This document shows, in pieces, positions 1 through 6,383 of a stretch of 7,714 nucleotides of DNA (within the stretch, counting starts at the first letter, position 1; every line of letters begins with the position of its first letter). The position numbers and the translations under genes were made by a program. Origin of the DNA: Campylobacterales bacterium (GTDB lineage Bacteria; Campylobacterota; Campylobacteria; Campylobacterales; SZUA-545); contig JAOXRY010000189.1 in assembly GCA_025800305.1 (NCBI GenBank), positions 1 to 7,714 of the forward strand, in the 5' to 3' direction. Below the pieces are notes generated by a model. It worked only from the letters and a program-made list of their open reading frames with translations, did no database searches and had not been told where the DNA came from.

Positions 1-137
1 GCACTTTGAATACAAATGAAAAATTAGTAGATTCGAAAGTTTTACTTGAAGATAGAAAAAAAGTAAAAATTCTACATAATGGAATGGTCTACGTACTTAC
101 AGTTACAAAAGACAACAAACTAATACTTACAAAATAA
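1..137 (+). CDS. hemP: HemP-family hemin uptake protein, C-terminal part (5' end outside window)
   Basis: An open frame with codons starting at position 3 runs from the left edge to TAA at 135-137 and gives 44 residues. The last 25 or so residues match the HemP/HmuP family pattern: a basic stretch, then ILHNG, a Tyr-containing beta strand, and the terminal KLILTK. Family members are about 50-70 residues, so most of the protein is present and the start probably lies just upstream; a TTG at 6-8 is a less likely start. HemP/HmuP proteins are small factors encoded in haem-uptake loci. In Bradyrhizobium and Burkholderia they are needed for expression of the haem receptor gene or for haem use. Its position just ahead of the chelatase operon is the best local clue that the substrate is haem. 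The family call is firm; the molecular role in this organism is inferred. Confidence 0.88.
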   Translation, partial: TLNTNEKLVDSKVLLEDRKKVKILHNGMVYVLTVTKDNKLILTK

Positions 138-236
138 TACACAACAGACAGCCAGCCAACATTTATCTCCTCAAATGTATTAGCCAGCCACTCTAGTGTT
201 TAAAATTAAACCAAAATTTTATAAGGGGCAACAGCT
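138..236 (+). promoter_or_regulatory. Intergenic region with repeats and a possible promoter for the chelatase operon
   Basis: This 99-bp gap lies between hemP and the ExbB-like gene. The 9-mer agccagcca occurs at 150-158 and 182-190, 32 bp apart start to start, or about three helical turns. Between the copies is a 6-bp inverted repeat, acattt 159-164 and aaatgt 173-178. Further on, 198-211 is a 14-bp near-perfect palindrome, gtttaa-aa-ttaaac. It overlaps a possible -10 hexamer TAAAAT at 201-206 that has no good -35 element; a missing -35 is common in Campylobacterota promoters. Another 7-bp inverted repeat pairs 201-207 with 215-221. No clear Fur box and no T-tailed terminator hairpin is visible, so read-through from hemP is also possible. 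The elements are seen directly; promoter and operator roles are inferred. Confidence 0.35.
223..228 (+). promoter_or_regulatory. Ribosome binding site of the ExbB-like gene
   Basis: The purine run aagggg ends 8 nt before the ATG at 237. It is a good Shine-Dalgarno match and supports that start codon. Confidence 0.7.
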
Positions 237-725
237 ATGACAAGTATGTTAGAGGGATTACTCTATCAAGTATCCAATATTTTTTTAACACCAGTTTTGA
301 TTTTAATCGTGGTGCTATTTATCTATTCAATCTTTGAAACAGGAGTTTTCTTTGGAGAAATTTATAATAGAAAAAAGAATAAAAAAACAAAAGAAAAAGG
401 TTATCCAGTTTTTAACTATGGAAAAAACAACAATATTACAGAAGGTGATGATTTAGAAATTTACGCTTTTAAAAAGTTAGAAAAAACATCTATTATTACA
501 AGAGTGGCACCAATGTTAGGACTTGTAGCGACTATGATTCCTATGGGACCAGCATTAAAAGCATTGGCAAATGGAAATGTTCAAGGTATTAGTGAAAATC
601 TTATTGTTGCTTTTGGAGCAGTTATTTTCGCTCTATTAACATCATCTTTTACCTTTTGGATCACTAGTATTAGAAAAAGATGGTATGCAACTGAGATTAG
701 AGATTATTTAGAGGATATTAAGTAG
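237..725 (+). CDS. MotA/TolQ/ExbB-family proton channel protein, HmuU-like
   Basis: This 162-aa inner-membrane protein has three predicted helices: about 14-36, 88-110 and 121-144. A basic loop (RKKNKKTKEK, 45-54) follows the first helix. Residues 91-107 (APMLGLVATMIPMGPAL) fit the conserved second-helix motif of ExbB/TolQ/MotA, with a small-residue face and Thr99. AFGAVIFALLTSS (125-137) fits the next helix, which carries the pore Thr/Ser residues. Family members form pentameric cores that pass protons through with an ExbD/TolR/MotB-type partner. The partner here is presumably the DUF2149 protein that overlaps it by 1 nt. ExbB-like plus DUF2149 next to a CobN-like gene is the HmuU-HmuV-HmuS association. 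The protein is shorter than E. coli ExbB (about 244 aa). Family is well supported; the specific job of energising the chelatase is inferred. Confidence 0.85.
   Translation: MTSMLEGLLYQVSNIFLTPVLILIVVLFIYSIFETGVFFGEIYNRKKNKKTKEKGYPVFNYGKNNNITEGDDLEIYAFKKLEKTSIITRVAPMLGLVATMIPMGPALKALANGNVQGISENLIVAFGAVIFALLTSSFTFWITSIRKRWYATEIRDYLEDIK
711..716 (+). promoter_or_regulatory. Ribosome binding site that fixes the GTG start of the DUF2149 gene
   Basis: The sequence gaggat lies inside the end of the ExbB-like gene and 8 nt before the GTG at 725. The spacing supports GTG as the real start in a TAGTG stop-start overlap. No in-frame ATG precedes the conserved membrane helix. Confidence 0.6.
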
Positions 726-1045
726 TGAAACTTTTAGAAGAGGATGAATCACTTAATCCTATTTTATCAGCAGTAAATCTTATTGATGTATTTTTGGTCG
801 TTATAGCAGCACTGCTTATTGCAATTGCCCAAAATCCACTTAATCCTTTTTCAGCTGATGATGTAACAGTGATTAAAAATGCTGGAAAAAAAGATATGGA
901 AGTGATTGTCAAAAAAGGGAAAAAACTTACCAAGTACAAATCTAACGGAAAGATAGGTGAAGGCGAAGGTAGCAAAGCTGGTGTCGCTTATAAAATGAAA
1001 GATGGAAGCATGGTGTATGTTCCTGAGAAAGGTGAGAAAAAATAA
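725..1045 (+). CDS. DUF2149 protein, HmuV-like, ExbD/TolR-type partner
   Basis: This 106-aa protein starts at GTG, with that G shared with the TAG stop of the ExbB-like gene. The short acidic N-terminus is followed by one membrane helix (about 16-35) containing NLIDVFLVVIAALL. This closely resembles the ExbD helix start FIDVMLVLL, so Asp21 sits where ExbD carries its proton-translocating Asp25. A lysine-rich periplasmic tail follows, ending in a Gly-rich stretch (GEGEGSKAGVAYK, 78-90) and a DGSMVYVP strand, as is usual for DUF2149. DUF2149 proteins occur next to MotA/TolQ/ExbB-like and CobN-like genes in Bacteroidota (HmuV) and some archaea. The probable role is the single-pass subunit of a proton-driven complex that acts on the chelatase encoded next. 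The family call is firm; the mechanism is inferred. Confidence 0.85.
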   Translation: MKLLEEDESLNPILSAVNLIDVFLVVIAALLIAIAQNPLNPFSADDVTVIKNAGKKDMEVIVKKGKKLTKYKSNGKIGEGEGSKAGVAYKMKDGSMVYVPEKGEKK

Positions 1046-4000
1046 TGAAAAAAATATTGATTCTAATCATGGTTTTTGCCTTGTCACTATTAGAGGCTAG
1101 TGAAAAAAAAGATATTTTAATTATTAGTGCTTCCATGGGTAAAATGACTCAAAGTGCAAAAATGACAGCTTTTAAAAATATTGCTAAAAAAGCTGGACTA
1201 AATGTAGATACTAAGTTTGAAGTAGAAATTAAAAAGAAAGATCAATTAAAGACAATTAATAACTATAAAGTAGTTATGTTTGATTCTCTTGCTGGTGCAA
1301 GGGCTGTTAATTCTCTTGTGGAAGGTTTTAGTGAGGCAATTGGACAAAGTAATGAAGATATTGTAATTCTTCCAATTGCAATAGAAGATGAAAACCCTAA
1401 TAGAAAGAACATATCCATAGAACACAATATTGGACTAAATCAATTTTGGCAAAACGGTGGAGAATCTAATTTTATAAATATGGCAAAATATTTTAAAATG
1501 AATATTTTTAAAATGGGTAAGGAGAGTATAGGAGAGGTTATTATAATCCCAAAAAATGGTTTATATCACCCTAAAAACCCGGATCTAGTCTTTAAAGACA
1601 CTAAAGAGTATCAAAAGTTTTTTAATATTGATTTTAAAACCAACAATAAACCTATAGTTGGGATCATTCTTCACAGAGGTTCTGTTGTAAGTGGTGCTTT
1701 AGCCCACATAAATGCAGTAATAGAACATCTAGAAAATAAAGGTGTCTATGCACTTCCTTTTTATACTGATATTTCTGGTGAAGATCCAGTAGGAATCCAA
1801 TTTACTCAAGAAAATAATGTCACTGTTATTGACGCTTTAATTAACTTCCAATTAATGATTATTGATCATGAAAGTCAAAAGAAGATGTATGAAAAGGTAA
1901 ATGTTCCAGTCCTTCATGCTCTTTCTTACTCAAAAGGAGAGATCAAAGACTGGGAAAAGGATAAATACGGAGTTGATTTTCCTATGATCCCTATGTATTA
2001 CATCATTCCAGAGACATTAGGTTTTACAGATTCATTAATTGTATCTGCACAAAATCAAGTGACAAAAGAGATTCAACCTATAATGGGTCAAATTAGATCA
2101 ATTGCCAATAAAGCCATAAATATCTCAAAACTAAAAAGAAAAGCAAAAAAAGATAAAAAAGTAACAATAATGTTTTATAACTATCCATATGGTAAAAACA
2201 ATATGGGTGCAAGTTTCATGAATATTCCAGATAGTTTAGAGTTAGTTTTAAAAGAGATGAAAAAACAAGGTTATACAACCACTGCAATGAAGTCTGAAGA
2301 ACTAAGAAAAAAAGCGACAGCTGGACTTAAATCTATGTATAGTGTAAACCTCTATGAACAAGCTGAAAAGATGTTAGCAGAAGATAGTGCTGCACTTTAT
2401 CCATATGATGAGTATATTAAAGAGTTTTACAAACTTCCTGTAGAAACTAGAACTAATATGATTAAGTTTTGGGGATATCCTCTTGAATCTAAAATGCTTA
2501 TCTATAAAAATAACAAGTGGTATTTTTTAGTTCCTAGATTTAAAGTTGGGAATATAGTTATTATGCCTCAACCTAGAAGAGCAGAAAGAGAAGATAGTAT
2601 CTGGGCAAAAAATGTTAGCCTTGATAGAACAGATACATCTTTATGGCATAACCCCACAGTTTCTATTGGACACTCTTATTTAGCTGGATATCTCTACGCA
2701 AGAAATCAGTTTAAAACAGATGCTCTTGTTCACTTTGGAACCCATGGAACACAAGAGTGGAGTCCTGGTAAAGAGAGAGGTCTTAGAGTTGGAGACGATG
2801 CTTTAAGTGTTCTTGGTGATGTTCCTGTTGTTTATCCATATATTACAAACAATCTAGCAGAAGGAATTCAAGCAAAAAGAAGAGGTAGAGCGACTTTAAT
2901 CTCCCACCAAACACCACCTTATGGATTAACTGGTACATATAAAGAACTTAGTGAGATTATGGATTTTATCAATCAGTATAAAAGTGCTGATGATGGGATG
3001 TTGAAGACTCAGTTAAAAGAGCAGATTACTGAGATAACAATTAAGATGAATATTCATAAAGATGTTGAATATACACAAGAAATGGTTGGAAATGACTTTG
3101 ATAATTTCTTGTCAAAAGTTGAAGATTATATTTTAGGCTCTTCAAAACAAGCGATGCCTTTAGGAATGCATACATTTGGAACTTATCCAGAAGAAGCTCA
3201 TATGATTTCTACTGTAATGCAGATGGTAGGAAGTGATTTTATTGCTAAGGTTGAAGGAGATGAGAAGTATTTTGCAAAGAACTATAAAGAGTTTAATACT
3301 TCAAAAACATATAAGCTTGTTAAAGATTATGTAATTGATGGAAAAGATTTAAAAGAAGTAGATGATGAAGAGACTATACAATATCTAAAAATTGCAAGAG
3401 AGTACAAGAATAGTTTTGTACAGACAAAAGAGACCAAAAACTTTTTAAGAGCTTTAGATGGAGAATATATTGAAGGTGGAGTAGGTGGAGATCCTATTAG
3501 AAATCCTGCTTCTATTCCTACTGGAAATAATATGTATGGATTTGATCCAAGTAAGGTTCCAACAAAAGCTGCATACAAAACTGGATCTAAACTTATGAAA
3601 GATTTTATTGAAAACTACTACAAAGAGAATAAGAAGTATCCAAGAAAATTGACTTTTAACCTATGGTCCTTGGAAACCATGAGACATCATGGGGTTTTAG
3701 AGTCTCAAATTCTCTATGCTATGGGTGTTAAACCTATTTGGAATGAGACAGGAATCTCCAATAAATTTATTCAAAATATTGTAAAGCAGAAGCTTCAAAA
3801 TTTCCTTCCAGAAAGTATTGCTCAGTGGTTTGCTGAAATTGTCACAATTGGAAAAATTAAGTTCTTACTAGATCTAACACCGGATAGTTGGCTGAAAAAA
3901 CCAAAGAAAATGTTAAACCATGCAATAGTTGTTAACAAAGGTCAAATAGAAGATATAGAGATTATTCCTTATAGTGAACTTAAAAGACCAAGAGTGGATG

Positions 4001-5196
4001 TTGTTATAAGTGCAACAGGACTATATAGAGATACTTTTCCTCAAACAATGAAGCTTATTGCAAAGGCTGTTAAAAAGGTAAGTGAACTAAAAGAGGCAAA
4101 TAACTTTTTGCGAGAAAACACTTTATCTATGGAAAAGAGACTATCTAATCATAAAGATATCAATGCCAGTGAAGCTAAATATCTTTCTACAATTAGAATA
4201 TTTTCCAATAAAACAGGAGATTATGGTAGTGGGGTTGATGATATTGATGATACGGGAAGATGGGAAACTGATAAGCGAATTTCTCAAAACTATGTTCAAA
4301 AACTAGGACACTATTTTGGAACAGATACAAGTAGATGGAGTGAAAAAAGAGTTGATTTAGATCTCTATTCTAAAAATCTTAGTGGAACAGAAGGAATTAT
4401 TTTCTCAAGAACATCAAATCTTTATGGGCTTTTAACCAGTGATGATCCGTTTGAGTATTTTGGTTCTATTGCAATGGCTGTTAGAAATGTTGATGGAAAA
4501 GCACCAAAGACATTTATTGCCAATCTAAGAGATCCAAAAGATGCAAAAATTGAATCTACTGCTAAGTTTATGACTAAAGAACTAAGAGGAAGATATTTCC
4601 ATCCTAAATGGATTAAAGAGATGCAAAAAGAGGGATATAGCGGAACATTGAATGTTCAAGATGTAATGAATAACTTCTGGGGATGGCAAGTTGTTGATCC
4701 TAATGTAATTAGAGATGATCAGTGGCAAGAGTTTGTAGAAGTTTATGTCAATGATAAATATAACCTAAAAATTCAACAGTGGTTTAAATCTTTAAATCCT
4801 GATGCTTATGCACAGATTATTGAAAAAATGCTAGAAGCCAATAGGAAAGGTTACTTCAAAACAGATGAAGATACTTTGAAAAAATTGGTTGAACTCTATA
4901 AAGAATTGGCTAATAAGCATAGTATTACCAAGTCATATAATGAAAAGTTTAAAAAGTTTGTTGATGATAAAGCTATTGGATTTGGTTTAATGACACCAAA
5001 TGGAAAGATGATTGATAAAGTAGCTAAGCCAAATCAACAAAAAGTTCAAGAAAAACCTAAAGTAAAAGGTCAAAAGCTAGAAAAGGTTCAAAAACAGCAG
5101 ATAGAACAAGATTATCAAGAATACTTTGTTTGGGCTGGATTATTATTAATAGCCATGGCTGGAGTCTTTAGTGAGTTACGAAGGAGAGAAGATTAA
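1045..5196 (+). CDS. Periplasmic membrane-anchored CobN/HmuS-like metal (de)chelatase
   Basis: This 1383-aa protein belongs to the CobN/magnesium-chelatase-H family. A signal peptide (1-18, MKKILILIM start, cleavage near A18) and a C-terminal helix (about 1360-1376, then RRRED) place the body in the periplasm, anchored in the inner membrane. Family motifs in order: GIILHRG (206-212) of the N-terminal part; HFGTHGTQEWSPGK (563-576), the signature of the family; ETMRHHGVLESQILYAMGVKP (877-897); VDVVISATGLYRDTFP (984-999); NKTGDYGSGVDD (1055-1066); DDPFEYFG (1133-1140); ELRGRYFHPKWI (1179-1190). H563, H567, H881 and H882 are candidate metal or haem contacts. A Lys/Gln-rich linker (about 1325-1355) joins body and anchor. 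Biosynthetic CobN (about 1275 aa) is cytoplasmic and works with ATP-driven CobS/CobT; neither is encoded here. The export, anchor and neighbours match Bacteroidota HmuS, implicated in removing iron from haem. Substrate and direction are inferred. Confidence 0.88.
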   Translation: MKKILILIMVFALSLLEASEKKDILIISASMGKMTQSAKMTAFKNIAKKAGLNVDTKFEVEIKKKDQLKTINNYKVVMFDSLAGARAVNSLVEGFSEAIGQSNEDIVILPIAIEDENPNRKNISIEHNIGLNQFWQNGGESNFINMAKYFKMNIFKMGKESIGEVIIIPKNGLYHPKNPDLVFKDTKEYQKFFNIDFKTNNKPIVGIILHRGSVVSGALAHINAVIEHLENKGVYALPFYTDISGEDPVGIQFTQENNVTVIDALINFQLMIIDHESQKKMYEKVNVPVLHALSYSKGEIKDWEKDKYGVDFPMIPMYYIIPETLGFTDSLIVSAQNQVTKEIQPIMGQIRSIANKAINISKLKRKAKKDKKVTIMFYNYPYGKNNMGASFMNIPDSLELVLKEMKKQGYTTTAMKSEELRKKATAGLKSMYSVNLYEQAEKMLAEDSAALYPYDEYIKEFYKLPVETRTNMIKFWGYPLESKMLIYKNNKWYFLVPRFKVGNIVIMPQPRRAEREDSIWAKNVSLDRTDTSLWHNPTVSIGHSYLAGYLYARNQFKTDALVHFGTHGTQEWSPGKERGLRVGDDALSVLGDVPVVYPYITNNLAEGIQAKRRGRATLISHQTPPYGLTGTYKELSEIMDFINQYKSADDGMLKTQLKEQITEITIKMNIHKDVEYTQEMVGNDFDNFLSKVEDYILGSSKQAMPLGMHTFGTYPEEAHMISTVMQMVGSDFIAKVEGDEKYFAKNYKEFNTSKTYKLVKDYVIDGKDLKEVDDEETIQYLKIAREYKNSFVQTKETKNFLRALDGEYIEGGVGGDPIRNPASIPTGNNMYGFDPSKVPTKAAYKTGSKLMKDFIENYYKENKKYPRKLTFNLWSLETMRHHGVLESQILYAMGVKPIWNETGISNKFIQNIVKQKLQNFLPESIAQWFAEIVTIGKIKFLLDLTPDSWLKKPKKMLNHAIVVNKGQIEDIEIIPYSELKRPRVDVVISATGLYRDTFPQTMKLIAKAVKKVSELKEANNFLRENTLSMEKRLSNHKDINASEAKYLSTIRIFSNKTGDYGSGVDDIDDTGRWETDKRISQNYVQKLGHYFGTDTSRWSEKRVDLDLYSKNLSGTEGIIFSRTSNLYGLLTSDDPFEYFGSIAMAVRNVDGKAPKTFIANLRDPKDAKIESTAKFMTKELRGRYFHPKWIKEMQKEGYSGTLNVQDVMNNFWGWQVVDPNVIRDDQWQEFVEVYVNDKYNLKIQQWFKSLNPDAYAQIIEKMLEANRKGYFKTDEDTLKKLVELYKELANKHSITKSYNEKFKKFVDDKAIGFGLMTPNGKMIDKVAKPNQQKVQEKPKVKGQKLEKVQKQQIEQDYQEYFVWAGLLLIAMAGVFSELRRRED

Positions 5197-5492
5197 TGAA
5201 AAAACTACTTATTTTAATAGGAGTAACTAGCTATTTATTTAGTCATACTCCTTTACTTACTTGTATTGATGAAGGTGATGGAACCGTTACTTGTGAAGGT
5301 GGTTTTAGTGGTGGAAGTAGTGCTGGTGGAGTTAAATTTAGAGTAGAACAAGGAAAAAAAGTAGTTGTTGAATCTAAATTTAATAGTAGTAGTGAGGTGA
5401 CTTTTAAAAAACCAAAAGGAGAATACAAAGCTGTATTTGATGCTGGTGAAGGACACGTTATATATTTAGATAGTAAAAATATTTTTGAGTAA
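5196..5492 (+). CDS. Small exported protein of unknown function in the chelatase operon
   Basis: This 98-aa protein starts at an ATG whose A is the last base of the CobN-like stop codon, with a strong RBS (aaggag, 5181-5186). A short signal peptide (1-16) is predicted, and cleavage after Ser16 would leave His17 as the first mature residue (HTPLLTC). Cys23 and Cys33 flank an acidic loop and could form a disulfide or bind metal. A Gly/Ser-rich stretch (35-45) leads into alternating strands typical of a small beta-sandwich, ending with DAGEGHVIY (His87). I do not recognise a named family with certainty. Similar short proteins with DGDGT...CEGGFSDGSSA-type sequences appear, as far as I recall, beside metal-uptake genes. 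A periplasmic binding or carrier role for metal or haem is plausible but unproven. Confidence 0.8.
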   Translation: MKKLLILIGVTSYLFSHTPLLTCIDEGDGTVTCEGGFSGGSSAGGVKFRVEQGKKVVVESKFNSSSEVTFKKPKGEYKAVFDAGEGHVIYLDSKNIFE

Positions 5493-5503
5493 GAGGAGAT
5501 AAA

Positions 5504-6313
5504 ATGAGAAATATATTAATAACATTGGGATTTTCATCAGTCATTTTTGCCAACAGTTTTCAATTGGTTTATACACCTGATACAACAATAAACAGTGGAA
5601 GAACTCTAAAATTTGTTCATACAATGGTTCATCCTTACAGTGATAGAAAAACTATGGATATGGGAAAACAACACAACTCCAAAGAGTTTTTAAAACCTGA
5701 AGAGTTTTATGTTGTCCATAAAGGTGTAAAAAAAGATCTTACAAAAACATTGGAACCTATAAGTTTTCAAGGAAAAAAAAGAGCTGGAAAGGGTTACAGA
5801 TCTAAACATAGAGTAAAGAAAATGGGAGACCACCTTTTTGTATTAAAACCAGCTCCATATTACAGTGAACTAGAAGGAATTTATCTGCAGCAAATTACAA
5901 AGACAGTTGTAAATATCTCAGGTAAGCCAACAGATTGGGATAGGGAGTTAGGGTTAGAAGCAGAGATAGTCCCTCTTTCCAAACCTTATGGAATTTGGGA
6001 AGGTAGTTCTTTTAGTGGTATGGTAAAAGCTAGTGGTATACCTGTGCCTTTTGCACATATAGAGATTGAGTACTTAAATAGTGATGTAGATCTTAACAAT
6101 TTAAAAATGGGCAAAGCAAAAACAAGAGTGAATAATCAAAACTTTAAAACAATTGAGATAAAAGCCAATGAAAGAGGGGAGTTCACTTTCCATCTTCCAC
6201 GTCAAGGGTGGTGGGGATTCAATGCTAAAGGTGTTGGGTTAAAAAAAGATAATAAAGAAAAAGAGCTTAGTATAGATGGTGTGATCTGGGTTCAGGTTAA
6301 AAAAGTTCAGTAA
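5504..6313 (+). CDS. DUF4198-family exported protein, NikK-like
   Basis: This 269-aa protein has an 11-nt gap from the previous gene and a strong RBS (gaggag, 5493-5498). The signal peptide covers 1-16 (cleavage after FA). The mature part has the DUF4198 layout: an N-terminal segment rich in His (H39, H43, H57, H72), a central KPAPYYSELEGIYLQQITKT block (115-134), and a C-terminal beta domain with GSSFSGMVKASGIPVPFAHIEIEY (167-190) and the closing FTFHLPRQGWWGF (227-239) typical of the family. DUF4198 proteins are predicted periplasmic components of TonB-linked cobalt and nickel uptake loci (NikK). Here one sits in an apparent haem locus, so it may present haem or released metal to the chelatase or to a transporter. 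It is the last gene of the operon; a hairpin overlaps its stop codon. Family is well supported, ligand unknown. Confidence 0.83.
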   Translation: MRNILITLGFSSVIFANSFQLVYTPDTTINSGRTLKFVHTMVHPYSDRKTMDMGKQHNSKEFLKPEEFYVVHKGVKKDLTKTLEPISFQGKKRAGKGYRSKHRVKKMGDHLFVLKPAPYYSELEGIYLQQITKTVVNISGKPTDWDRELGLEAEIVPLSKPYGIWEGSSFSGMVKASGIPVPFAHIEIEYLNSDVDLNNLKMGKAKTRVNNQNFKTIEIKANERGEFTFHLPRQGWWGFNAKGVGLKKDNKEKELSIDGVIWVQVKKVQ

Positions 6314-6332
6314 AAGAGAGAAGCTCTTTTAC
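6310..6332 (+). terminator. Hairpin over the stop codon of the DUF4198 gene, possible weak terminator
   Basis: A perfect 9-bp inverted repeat, gtaaaagag (6310-6318) and ctcttttac (6324-6332), has a 5-nt loop. The stop codon at 6311-6313 lies in the left arm. The following tatatatt is not a proper T-run, so termination is probably partial. It could instead protect the 3' end of the operon mRNA. Confidence 0.5.
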
Positions 6333-6334
6333 TA

Positions 6335-6368
6335 TATATTAATTGATAATGATTATTGTAACTAAAAT
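6335..6368 (+). promoter_or_regulatory. Probable promoter region of the TonB-dependent receptor gene
   Basis: Two -10-like hexamers flank the Fur-box-like site: TATATT at 6335-6340 and TAAAAT at 6363-6368. TTGATA at 6343-6348 resembles a -35 but is only 14 bp from the second hexamer. With either hexamer the Fur-box-like site would overlap the promoter or the transcript start, as expected for iron repression. Which hexamer is used cannot be decided from sequence alone. Confidence 0.45.
6344..6358 (+). promoter_or_regulatory. Fur-box-like operator upstream of the receptor gene
   Basis: The sequence tgataat-g-attattg matches the 7-1-7 Fur consensus TGATAATnATTATCA at 12 of 14 defined positions, and the inner 5-1-5 core is a perfect inverted repeat. 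It lies 25 bp before the receptor ATG, within the likely promoter. Iron-dependent repression by Fur is the expected result. Confidence 0.7.
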
Positions 6369-6383
6369 TATTAAGTAGATTGA

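Noticed and set aside
138..236. Fur box ahead of the ExbB-like gene
   Set aside because: AT-rich dyads are present, but none approaches the TGATAATnATTATCA pattern seen at 6344-6358.
718..975. Reverse-strand open frame of 85 codons
   Set aside because: It lies almost wholly opposite the DUF2149 gene, has low-complexity Ser/Phe/Pro-rich sequence and no family features.
3327..3578. Reverse-strand open frame of 83 codons within the CobN-like gene
   Set aside because: It is antisense to a continuous, conserved coding region and has no recognisable features.
1045..5196. Annotation as cobaltochelatase subunit CobN of cobalamin synthesis
   Set aside because: The protein is exported and membrane-anchored, has ExbB-like and DUF2149 partners, no CobS/CobT or ChlI/ChlD in the window, and HemP next door. 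The HmuS-like reading fits better.
5243..5456. Two overlapping reverse-strand frames opposite the small exported protein
   Set aside because: Both are antisense products of the Gly/Ser-rich coding stretch. The forward gene has a signal peptide, RBS and operon context.
6310..6340. Strong intrinsic terminator
   Set aside because: The stem is good but AT-rich, and the downstream tatatatt is not a T-run. It is listed only as a possible weak terminator.
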